From contig LBRC01000045.1 of assembly GCA_000991205.1 (NCBI GenBank), positions 1 to 8,484 of the forward strand: a DNA stretch of 8,484 bases. The letters run 5' to 3'. Source of the DNA: Parcubacteria group bacterium GW2011_GWA2_36_10. GTDB lineage: Bacteria; Patescibacteriota; Patescibacteriia; UBA1558; GWA2-36-10. The notes under the pieces were generated by a model. That model saw only the letters and a list, made by a program, of their open reading frames with translations. It ran no database searches and was not told the DNA's origin. The translations under genes were made by a program, and so were the position numbers. This document shows, piece after piece, positions 1-6,419 of this stretch; position 1 is the stretch's first letter; every line of letters begins with the position of its first letter.

Positions 1-385
1 ATCTAATTGAGGCAAAAAATATTATTGCCAGCCAAGCCAGCCAGAAATTTTTATTGGTTTTTTTATAAGTGACATAAAAGATTGCTAAAGCGGAAAAAGC
101 CGCCCAAAGAGCTGGCAGGAATTGATAAATTGCCACTAGATCAAATATCCAGGATATTAAGAAAAGAAAAAAATGAAAGCCGATTTCCATGCCACTAAAT
201 TTATTAGTGGCTTCTGCTTTTAAGGCTTGGAAATATTCGCCGTAATTCTCCATTCTTAGGGCTTCAGACAGGTGATGCCACTCATCAATATGTAGCGGCA
301 TCGGATAGTTGAAATGCGGCTGGTAGACCAAAATAAAAACCGCTATTAAGGTGATGATTATTAAGATTTTGTGATTTTTTTTCAT
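1..385 (-). CDS. Membrane glycosyltransferase-like protein (GT-C type), N-terminal part only
   Basis: An open frame starts with ATG at 385 and runs off the left edge after 128 residues, so only the N-terminus is visible. It begins with a short basic stretch and a membrane helix at about residues 7-22. A loop follows with HIDEWHH (residues 32-38); further hydrophobic segments lie at about 70-90, 91-107 and 114-126. A membrane anchor followed by a loop with paired acidic residues (D34, E35) and nearby histidines is typical of GT-C fold enzymes, which move sugars from polyprenyl-phosphate carriers on the outer face of the membrane. The GT-C assignment is inference from this architecture; substrate and product cannot be told. 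It is divergent from the ftsK fragment, with 149 nt between the two starts. I see no convincing promoter or Shine-Dalgarno sequence there. Confidence 0.6.
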   Translation of the reverse strand, partial: MKKNHKILIIITLIAVFILVYQPHFNYPMPLHIDEWHHLSEALRMENYGEYFQALKAEATNKFSGMEIGFHFFLFLISWIFDLVAIYQFLPALWAAFSALAIFYVTYKKTNKNFWLAWLAIIFFASIR

Positions 386-534
386 AGCTAACTTTCAGCC
401 AATTTTAACTTCAAAGCTATTGGTATTTTAGAGAATTATTGGCTCTTTGTCCATCTTTTAGCCCTTTCTAAAAAGTCCATTTTATATTACAATTATTAAG
501 TAGATAGCTACTCTAATTTTACTTCTAATTTTTT

Positions 535-912
535 ATGGCTTATCGCAGGCGAAGGAGCGGTTTTTTAAACCGACTAAGCAAGAAACCTAGGCGCGGCCGG
601 GATTATTTTGACGTCCATGAACAAATGGGCGGTTTCGGCTTGGACTGGAGTTTATCCAATGAAACCAAAAAAGGCATCATCATTATTTTTTTATTTGTCT
701 TGGCCGTCTTGAGCTTATTAGGACTTTTTGATTTATCAGGCAGTTTCGGACAAATTATAGTTAAATTATTAGCCTGGCTTTTAGGATCCCTTAAATGGCT
801 GTTTCCTGTTATCTTTTTGCTTTTCGGCTATTTTATGCTGCGCGCCGATGCTTACCAGATCAAGATGGTCAATTATCTTGGCACATTTTTACACAAGATT
901 TGTGATCAGTAA
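535..912 (+). pseudogene. ftsK: ftsK/spoIIIE DNA translocase, N-terminal membrane fragment, 3' truncated
   Basis: The 125-residue frame reads like the first part of an FtsK/SpoIIIE translocase. It has a basic head (YRRRRSG), a soluble stretch, a helix at 47-66 (IIIIFLFVLAVLSLLGLF), then a short loop and a second hydrophobic region at about 74-103 ending GYFMLR. FtsK proteins normally continue with more membrane helices, a linker and a RecA-like motor with Walker A and B motifs, for several hundred residues. None of that is present. FtsK-like sequence seems to end near residue 117 (about 885). The last residues, HKICDQ, come from the antisense of the lipoprotein gene that meets it head-on. Full FtsK pumps DNA at the division septum; this piece could at most be a membrane stub. 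It is the only gene in the window on the plus strand. Truncation may be real or an assembly join. Confidence 0.72.
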
Positions 913-1030
913 AAGGCACGATACTAGTATCTACTTCGGCTGCTTTTCCCGTCACACTACAAGCACTTAAAGTCAAGCTTAAAGTAAGAAGTAAAAAAGA
1001 TAGCGCTATTTTATTTGCTTTATTTTCCAT
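869..1030 (-). CDS. Lipoprotein N-terminus, probably 3' truncated
   Basis: The 53-residue product has a basic start (MENKANK), a hydrophobic core and the lipobox LSAC with the lipidated cysteine at residue 24, so it should be exported and anchored as a lipoprotein. Start at 1030 is preferred over an in-frame ATG at 1084, because the upstream residues are simply the secA zinc-finger DNA read in another frame. The ATG lies inside the last codons of the secA C-terminal remnant, overlapping its stop by 11 nt, which suggests translational coupling in an hpf-secA-lipoprotein operon. The mature part is only about 30 residues, ends with a CVKMC motif, and stops within the ftsK fragment. Its natural 3' end was therefore probably lost at the same breakpoint. 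The family is not recognised. Confidence 0.55.
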   Translation of the reverse strand: MENKANKIALSFLLLTLSLTLSACSVTGKAAEVDTSIVPFTDHKSCVKMCQDN

Positions 1031-1157
1031 GACAATGTTTGTATTTTTTACCAGAACCACAAAAACAAAGATCATTGCGACCAATTTTATGACCGCTAGC
1101 GTCTTTTGGTTTAGTGTTCAAGACTTGATTAGCTTGCGCCCTTTCTTCTACTTGCGA
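1020..1157 (-). pseudogene. secA: SecA C-terminal SEC-C zinc-binding domain, out of frame with secA
   Basis: In the reading frame shifted from secA, an open stretch of 45 codons reads VEERAQANQ, then GHKIGRND, then CFCGSGKKYKHCHGK and a TAA stop at 1020-1022. This is the classic SecA C-terminal zinc finger (CxCGSGKKYKxCHG), which in the family binds zinc and contacts SecB, ribosomes or lipids. It overlaps the end of the secA frame and has no start codon of its own, so it is a detached piece of secA. Comparison with the family (from memory) shows that the helix normally found between LFNSLIA and the ERA-x-x-N stretch is absent, about 20-25 residues. A deletion whose length is not a multiple of three therefore fits better than a single-base slip. 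Confidence 0.85.
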
Positions 1158-3600
1158 TCAAGCTATTAAATAATATAAAAGCTTCACGTTTATATTCTAC
1201 TAGCGGATCACGCTGGCCATAGCCTTGTAAGCCGATACCAGTACGTAATTTGTCCATAGCCGTCAAATGTTCTACCCACAAAGTATCGATACTGCGTAAA
1301 ACTAAACCGCGCTCAATCATTTGCATAGCTGCAATTTGCTCGTCGTTGATATCAATGGAACTATTAATGTTTTCTGTTTGGGCTTGATATTTTATCTTGG
1401 CTAAAGCCTGCAAATAAGTGATTAGCTCTGTGCGAGTGACGTGGTCATGAGTTTTTTCTACTTGCTCTAATAATTCTTTAATTTTTGTAATCTCTTCTTC
1501 GGAAACAGTAAAAATATTTTTGATAGTTTCGACAATTTCTTGAGGATTAAAATCACCCTGCTCTTCTTTAGCTAAAGTATGAAAAGAAACGACTTCTTCT
1601 ATTTCTTTATTGATTTGTTCTAAGACAAACTTTTGTGCTAATTCTGCTTTGCTTGATTTGTCATTAATATCCGTAAAAATAGTCAAAAAGTTTTGACGTA
1701 GTTTATAAATCACTTGACGATGTTTATTGATCACATCATCATACTCGACTAGATGTTTACGGATATCAAAATTATGACCCTCTACTTTTTTCTGGGCAGC
1801 TTCGATGGAATTTGAAATCATTTTATTTTCAATGGCAGTTTCTTCATCTAGGCCCAAAGTAGTCATCAAAGATTTGATCCGGTCAGAGCCAAAAATACGC
1901 ATTAAATCATCGTCTAAAGAAATATAAAATTGGGAAGAACCTTGATCACCTTGACGGCCAGCGCGACCGCGAAGCTGATTGTCAATACGACGAGACTCAT
2001 GTCTTTCGGTGCCCAAAACATGTAAGCCACCCAAGTCTTTGACTTCATCGTGTGCGGCCTGTCCATTACGCGCACCGCCTAAAACAATATCCACACCACG
2101 ACCAGCCATATTAGTCGCCACTGTCACCGCGCCTTTGGCACCGGCTTGAGCTAAAATTTCCGCTTCTTTAGCGTGTTCTTTAGCGTTTAACAAATTAAAA
2201 GGAATGCCGGTTTTTGAAAGCATTGTGGCTAGCTCTTCATTTTTTTCAATAGAAACAGTGCCGACTAGAACTGGCTGACCAGCCTGATGACGTGCTTCAA
2301 TTTCTTTGACAATAGCCTTGAGCTTACCACGATAAGATTTATAAATACGATCTTTTTTGTCATTTCTGACAAAAGGTTTATTGCTTGGTACCACCGTCAC
2401 ATCTAAACTATAAATTTTTGCCATTTCTTCTGCTTCAGTTTCAGCGGTTCCGGTCATACCAGCCAGTTTGTCATACATTCTAAAATAATTCTGGAAAGTT
2501 ATAGTAGCCAAGGTCATGCTTTCTTTTTGCACGGTCACACCCTCTTTGGCTTCAATAGCTTGGTGCAAACCTTCAGAATATCTACGGCCATCCATCATGC
2601 GACCAGTAAATTCATCGATAATTATCACTTCATTGTTCTTGACCACATAGTCGCGATCAATTTGAAACAAAGTTTTCGCACGCAAAGCTTGCTCTAAGTG
2701 ATGGATAGTACTTAAGCCATGACTTTCGTAAATATTATCAACATTCAATAATTCTTCCATTTTTTTCACACCATTTTCTGTCAAAGTAGCCGTGCGCATT
2801 TTTTCATCGATGTTATAATGCTCGTTTTCTTGTAGAACATTGACTAGTTGAGAAAATTGTTGGTATTGGGCGGCTGATTCTTCGGCTGGTGCGGAAATAA
2901 TAAGCGGAGTTCTCGCTTCATCGATCAAAATACTATCGACTTCATCGACGATAGCATAGTGCAAGCCACGTTGAGCTTGTTCGGTAATACTTTGCGCCAT
3001 ATTATCACGCAAATAGTCAAAACCAAATTCATTGTTAGTACCATAGGTAATATCAGCATTGTAGGCTTCTTTTCTGGTCACTGGCTGTAAAGAATCTGTT
3101 GCTTGTTGATCATAAATAAAAGAAGCATCGTGCTGAATCACACCGATACTCAAACCTAAGAAATCATAAATTTGCCCCATCCAAGTAGCATCACGTTTAG
3201 CTAAATAGTCATTAGCGGTCACCAGATGAGCACCCTTTCCTTCTAAAGCATTGAGATAAATAGCTAAGGTTGCGGTCAAAGTCTTACCTTCACCGGTTTT
3301 CATTTCCGCAATTTGGCCTTGGTGCATGACAATACCGCCTAATAACTGCACATCAAAATGTCTTTGCTTTAGAGTCCTAAAAGCTGCTAATTTAACTAAA
3401 GCAAAAGCTGGCACTAATAATTCTTCTAAACTAGTACTAGTCTGGGCTTGAGTTTTTAATTCAAGTGATTTAGTTTTTAATTCTTCATCAGATAAATTTT
3501 GCCAAGCTTGTTCTTGCTTATTGATTTCTTCTATCTGTGGCTTTAATTTATCTAAAAAACGTTGATTGGCATCACCGAAAATTTTTTGCATCCAGGACAT
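1129..3600 (-). CDS. secA: Preprotein translocase ATPase SecA, frameshifted near its C-terminus
   Basis: SecA is the ATP-driven motor that pushes unfolded preproteins through SecYEG. The 823-residue product has the whole motor: Walker A EMKTGEGKT (99-107), the DEAD-box-like VDEVDSILIDEARTPLIIS (218-236), the preprotein cross-linking domain inserted between about 220 and 370, GMTGTAETE (381-389), TNMAGRGVDIVLGG (496-509) and the arginine-finger region QLRGRAGRQGDQGSS (542-556). The helical scaffold and wing domains run to YKREAFILFNSLIA (about 803-816). After that seven unrelated residues precede a stop. The expected linker helix is missing and the zinc-binding tail lies in another frame (1020-1157). 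The SEC-C tail is dispensable for ATPase function in well-studied SecA proteins, so the protein could still work. It starts 19 nt after hpf with no clear Shine-Dalgarno sequence, and is presumably co-transcribed with it. Confidence 0.95.
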   Translation of the reverse strand: MSWMQKIFGDANQRFLDKLKPQIEEINKQEQAWQNLSDEELKTKSLELKTQAQTSTSLEELLVPAFALVKLAAFRTLKQRHFDVQLLGGIVMHQGQIAEMKTGEGKTLTATLAIYLNALEGKGAHLVTANDYLAKRDATWMGQIYDFLGLSIGVIQHDASFIYDQQATDSLQPVTRKEAYNADITYGTNNEFGFDYLRDNMAQSITEQAQRGLHYAIVDEVDSILIDEARTPLIISAPAEESAAQYQQFSQLVNVLQENEHYNIDEKMRTATLTENGVKKMEELLNVDNIYESHGLSTIHHLEQALRAKTLFQIDRDYVVKNNEVIIIDEFTGRMMDGRRYSEGLHQAIEAKEGVTVQKESMTLATITFQNYFRMYDKLAGMTGTAETEAEEMAKIYSLDVTVVPSNKPFVRNDKKDRIYKSYRGKLKAIVKEIEARHQAGQPVLVGTVSIEKNEELATMLSKTGIPFNLLNAKEHAKEAEILAQAGAKGAVTVATNMAGRGVDIVLGGARNGQAAHDEVKDLGGLHVLGTERHESRRIDNQLRGRAGRQGDQGSSQFYISLDDDLMRIFGSDRIKSLMTTLGLDEETAIENKMISNSIEAAQKKVEGHNFDIRKHLVEYDDVINKHRQVIYKLRQNFLTIFTDINDKSSKAELAQKFVLEQINKEIEEVVSFHTLAKEEQGDFNPQEIVETIKNIFTVSEEEITKIKELLEQVEKTHDHVTRTELITYLQALAKIKYQAQTENINSSIDINDEQIAAMQMIERGLVLRSIDTLWVEHLTAMDKLRTGIGLQGYGQRDPLVEYKREAFILFNSLIASRRKGAS

Positions 3601-3619
3601 AAATTCTAATATATTCTAT

Positions 3620-3970
3620 TTACTGCCAAAATTTTAAAGACTTGATAGAGTTAGTTGCTCTTTTCCAGCGACTAATATTTTTATCTTTAAGCTTCAGCAA
3701 TTGGCGACTTAATTTATCTTGTAAAATATCTATCGCTGCTCTAGGATCAGCGTGCATTTCGCTTAAGACTAATTGCTTTTTATTTGGCAAAGCTATTTTC
3801 ACTTCTACTTGAAAAACTTCTCCTTTTTTATGATGTTGATCACGAGACAAATTAACCTCAAAAGAGCTAATATCTCCCTGATATCTATCTAGGCTAGAAA
3901 ATTTATCTTGTAGATAAATCTCAAAACTATCCGTTAAATCAAAGTTTTTGTTGTAGATTTTAATGTTCAT
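3620..3970 (-). CDS. hpf: Ribosome hibernation promoting factor, short form (HPF/RaiA family)
   Basis: HPF/RaiA proteins bind the decoding channel of the 30S subunit and block translation during starvation; some pair ribosomes into 100S dimers. This 116-residue protein has the usual N-terminal fold: MNIKIYNKNFDLTD, then a helix ending in DKFSSLDRY, a beta strand with EVNLSRD, the strand pair around FQVEVKIALP, the ADPRAAIDILQDKLSRQL helix (residues about 74-91), and a basic tail (KDKNISRWKRATNS). It lacks the C-terminal dimerisation domain of long HPF (about 180 residues), so it is the short form. It is the first gene after the alaS terminator, with its own probable promoter (4000-4028), and precedes secA by 19 nt; hpf next to secA is a common bacterial arrangement. 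Confidence 0.9.
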   Translation of the reverse strand: MNIKIYNKNFDLTDSFEIYLQDKFSSLDRYQGDISSFEVNLSRDQHHKKGEVFQVEVKIALPNKKQLVLSEMHADPRAAIDILQDKLSRQLLKLKDKNISRWKRATNSIKSLKFWQ

Positions 3971-3999
3971 AGCTTTTTATTTTAATTAATTACACCATA

Positions 4000-4028
4000 A
4001 ATATACCAAAAAGTCGAAAAAAAATCAA
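4000..4028 (-). promoter_or_regulatory. Probable sigma70-type promoter for hpf-secA
   Basis: On the minus strand TTGATT (4028-4023) is followed after 17 nt by TATATT (4005-4000), four and five of six matches to the consensus boxes. The -35 box lies directly in the tail of the alaS terminator. A start near 3993 would leave a leader of about 20 nt before the hpf ATG. Confidence 0.45.
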
Positions 4029-4052
4029 TCCCGCCCCTAGCTAGGGGCGGGA
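4017..4052 (-). terminator. Rho-independent terminator after alaS
   Basis: A perfect 24-nt palindrome (4029-4052), two 12-base arms TCCCGCCCCTAG and its complement, can fold into a very GC-rich stem. On the minus strand it is followed by TTGA and a run of eight T (4024-4017). It begins 18 nt after the alaS stop. Confidence 0.88.
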
Positions 4053-4069
4053 CAAATATTAGGCTAATA

Positions 4070-5749
4070 TTAGCTTAAAATTGCTTTAATTCTGCGAATG
4101 CCAGCCGAACTAGACTCTTCTTTTAAGATCTTAAAATGACCTAATTCACTAGTATTTTCGACATGTGGGCCACCACAAATCTCTCGGCTAAAGAAATTGG
4201 CATCATTTCCGACCGTATAAACCTTTACTTTTTCTCCATATTTATGGCCAAATAAACCAATAGCGCCTTTATTTTTAGCCTCTTCTACGGTCATTTCTTG
4301 CCAGGTCATGGCTAATTTGGCTTGAATTTGTTGATTTACTAGGTCCTCTACCTGTTTTATTTGCTCACTCGTCATCTTATCTGGATGTACAAAGTCAAAA
4401 CGCATACGCTCAGCATTGATATTGCTACCGCGTTGCTCAACATGGTCACCTAAAATAGTACGTAAAGCTTGATGCAAGAGATGGGTAGCGGTGTGATATT
4501 TACGACATTCTTCTTCTGATAGCTGCAGATCTTTTTCTTGAGCTAATTCTAAAGTTAATTCAATCGGAAAACCATAAGTGGCAAATAACTCAAAAGCTGT
4601 TTGTGCATTAAGATTGTTAGCTGCAAATAATTTTTCAAATTGTTTTAAACCATTTTCTAAAGTTTGACTAAACTTTTCTTCTTCTTTTTTTAATTCTGTA
4701 AAAATAAAGTTTTTATTTTTTTCTAATTCTGGATAAGTAACTTGAAAATTATCTATCACTACTTGCGCTAAGATAGTAGTAAAACCAGCTTGAATATTTA
4801 AATTTTTAGCAAAACGAATCGCTCGTCTAATCACGCGTCGCAAAACATAGCCTTGGCCAGTATTGGCTGGTGCCACACCTTTGGGGTCACCGAGTAAAAA
4901 AGTAGCACTACGCAAATGATCAGCAATAACTCTAAATGATTTCAAGTCACTGGCATATTTTTGAGCACTCAAGTCCTCTATTTTTTGGATCAATGGGTAA
5001 AATAAATCAGTCAGATAATTATCTGCTAAACTATTTAAAACCGCTAAAGTTCTTTCTAAACCCATACCAGTGTCAATATTTTTTTGTGCTAAAGCTAAAA
5101 ATTGACCAGCAAGAGTTTTGTTATACTCCATGAAAACATTGTTCCAGATTTCTACCCAATTTTTATCTGTTGGATCAAAATTTTCTGGCACAGCCTTTTT
5201 ATCACCTACCCAATAAAAAATTTCTGTATCTGGACCACAAGGTCCACTGGAGCCGGCTGGCCCCCACCAATTATCATTAATGCCTAATTTAGCTATCCTT
5301 TGAGCGTCTAGGCCAAGACTTAGCCATTTCTCATAAGCAACTTTGTCTTCGGTTACATTGGCATCACCTTGAAAAATAGAAACTGCCAAATATTTAGTTT
5401 CAATAGCTAAAATTTTGGTCAAAAATTCCCAAGCAAAATCAATCGCTTCAGTTTTATCATAATCTCCTAAGGACCAATTGCCTAACATCTCAAAAAAAGT
5501 ATGATGCGTAGTATCGCCAACTTCTTCGATATCGCCTGTACGCCAACATTTTTGTACATTAGCAAGTCTTGTGCCACCTGGATGCTTTTCCCCCATGAGA
5601 TATGGCACCAGTGGATGCATACCAGCGGTCGTAAATAAAACTGTCGGATCATTTTCTGGTATTAAAGAAGCCGAAGAAATAATAGCGTGATTATTTTTTT
5701 GAAAATATGCTAAAAATTTTTCTCTTAACTCTTGTCCTGTTATTTTCAT
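4070..5749 (-). CDS. alaS: Alanyl-tRNA synthetase, short CPR-type, with apparent linker deletion
   Basis: AlaRS charges tRNA-Ala and removes mischarged Ser or Gly. The 559-residue protein has class II motif 1 (about 26-51), motif 2 (NVQKCWR to FFEMLGNWSLGDY, 64-97), motif 3 (DTGMGLER, 226-233), the tRNA-recognition helices with GYVLRRVIRRAIRF (300-313), and the editing domain with all four zinc ligands: HTATH (H419, H423) and CGGPH (C525, H529). It ends in SSSAGIRRIKAIL, just after the editing domain. The C-terminal C-Ala domain of full-length enzymes (about 870 residues) is absent, as I recall for CPR versions (about 590). Between LQLSEEE (408-414) and HTATHLL the family carries some 33-35 residues of linker (including an ELSR..FKGGLAD-type stretch) that are missing here, in frame, at about 4496-4516. 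It may be third in an operon behind mnmA; no Shine-Dalgarno sequence is visible. Confidence 0.93.
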   Translation of the reverse strand: MKITGQELREKFLAYFQKNNHAIISSASLIPENDPTVLFTTAGMHPLVPYLMGEKHPGGTRLANVQKCWRTGDIEEVGDTTHHTFFEMLGNWSLGDYDKTEAIDFAWEFLTKILAIETKYLAVSIFQGDANVTEDKVAYEKWLSLGLDAQRIAKLGINDNWWGPAGSSGPCGPDTEIFYWVGDKKAVPENFDPTDKNWVEIWNNVFMEYNKTLAGQFLALAQKNIDTGMGLERTLAVLNSLADNYLTDLFYPLIQKIEDLSAQKYASDLKSFRVIADHLRSATFLLGDPKGVAPANTGQGYVLRRVIRRAIRFAKNLNIQAGFTTILAQVVIDNFQVTYPELEKNKNFIFTELKKEEEKFSQTLENGLKQFEKLFAANNLNAQTAFELFATYGFPIELTLELAQEKDLQLSEEECRKYHTATHLLHQALRTILGDHVEQRGSNINAERMRFDFVHPDKMTSEQIKQVEDLVNQQIQAKLAMTWQEMTVEEAKNKGAIGLFGHKYGEKVKVYTVGNDANFFSREICGGPHVENTSELGHFKILKEESSSAGIRRIKAILS

Positions 5750-5775
5750 AAAATATTATTAGTAAACTATAGACT

Positions 5776-5801
5776 TTTATCTCCGCGCACGCGGAGATAG
5801 A
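5776..5801 (-). other. GC-rich hairpin between the DUF2238-like gene and alaS
   Basis: ATCTCCGCG (5779-5787) pairs perfectly with CGCGGAGAT (5790-5798), extended by one A-T pair, a G-T wobble and another A-T pair. On the minus strand the bases after it are AAAAGTC rather than a T run, so it is not a standard terminator. It lies in the 70-nt gap upstream of alaS. It could be an RNA processing site, a stabilising leader hairpin or a weak terminator. A TATAGT at 5771-5766 follows it, but without a -35 box. Confidence 0.5.
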
Positions 5802-5819
5802 TCTAGTAGCTTTGTTAGA

Positions 5820-6419
5820 TTATTTATTAAATTTATCGAAAAACCAATCACTATATTTATACACTAAAATTGAGGCCAATGGCAAACTCATAAAACCAGA
5901 CAAAACATCATATAGAGTATCGTTGGGTTCACCGATAGTAAAAAACATGTTTTTATGTAAATAGATAGTGATAAAATATTCCAATAATTCCCAAAATAAA
6001 AGCAAAGAAGTAATAGCTACCAAAGAAGCCAAGACGATGTCTGATTTAGTTGTTTTAATTTTAAAATGAGTAGTAGTAGCTTTAAAAAATATGGCGAATA
6101 AAATAAATAAAAATAAAGGGGTAAAAAAATGAACATAGGTATCATAGTCATAAAGCGTGTCAAAGAGCCATAGATAACCAAGCACCGATAAAGAAACAAC
6201 CGTCGAAAAACTAATTTCTATCCAGTCTAAAAATTCATTAGAAATATTTTCATGTAAATTTAGACGACGATAAATAATGCGCGGTAAAAATAAGACCGCC
6301 GCAAAAGATAGATAGCCTAAAATTACAAAAATACTGTGCCCAGTAAATAAAAAGGCAATCGCCACTATACCCACGACAACACTTAAGCTATTTATTACTT
6401 TTCTAATGGTAATTTTCAT
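5820..6419 (-). CDS. Six-helix membrane protein, DUF2238/YjdF-like
   Basis: The 199-residue protein has six predicted membrane helices, at about 11-26, 29-48, 67-87, 95-113, 127-150 and 171-188, with little between them. Polar residues inside or at the edge of helices stand out: DYDTYVHF (91-98), FWELLEYF (142-149) and GEPNDTLYDVLSG (163-175). An Asp/His motif before helix 4, a Glu-rich helix 5 and an NDTxYDxxxG motif before the last helix match what I recall of the YjdF/DUF2238 family. That family has no established function; the assignment is by motif pattern, not search. Its ATG overlaps the mnmA stop by 4 nt (ATGA), so the two are translationally coupled. Nothing about MnmA explains a membrane partner, so the pairing may be only an operon convenience. 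Confidence 0.75.
   Translation of the reverse strand: MKITIRKVINSLSVVVGIVAIAFLFTGHSIFVILGYLSFAAVLFLPRIIYRRLNLHENISNEFLDWIEISFSTVVSLSVLGYLWLFDTLYDYDTYVHFFTPLFLFILFAIFFKATTTHFKIKTTKSDIVLASLVAITSLLLFWELLEYFITIYLHKNMFFTIGEPNDTLYDVLSGFMSLPLASILVYKYSDWFFDKFNK

Noticed and set aside
386..534. Promoters in the gap between the divergent glycosyltransferase-like and ftsK genes.
   Set aside because: There is a TATATT at 483-488 but no -35 box at a suitable distance, and nothing convincing on the minus strand.
1020..1157. Programmed ribosomal frameshift in secA instead of a lesion.
   Set aside because: No clear slippery heptamer with a downstream structure is visible, and a frameshift alone would not restore the missing linker helix.
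1148..1162. A 10-nt match (TGATCGCAAG) between the secA joint and arm P4 of the RNA candidate.
   Set aside because: A match of this length by chance is not surprising in 8.5 kb, and the flanks do not agree.
4936..5287. Two plus-strand open frames inside alaS.
   Set aside because: They are antisense shadows of a clearly coding synthetase gene.
6017..6199. Minus-strand 60-codon frame inside the six-helix membrane protein gene.
   Set aside because: It is an alternative frame of a coding gene; its hydrophobic product simply mirrors the T-rich DNA.
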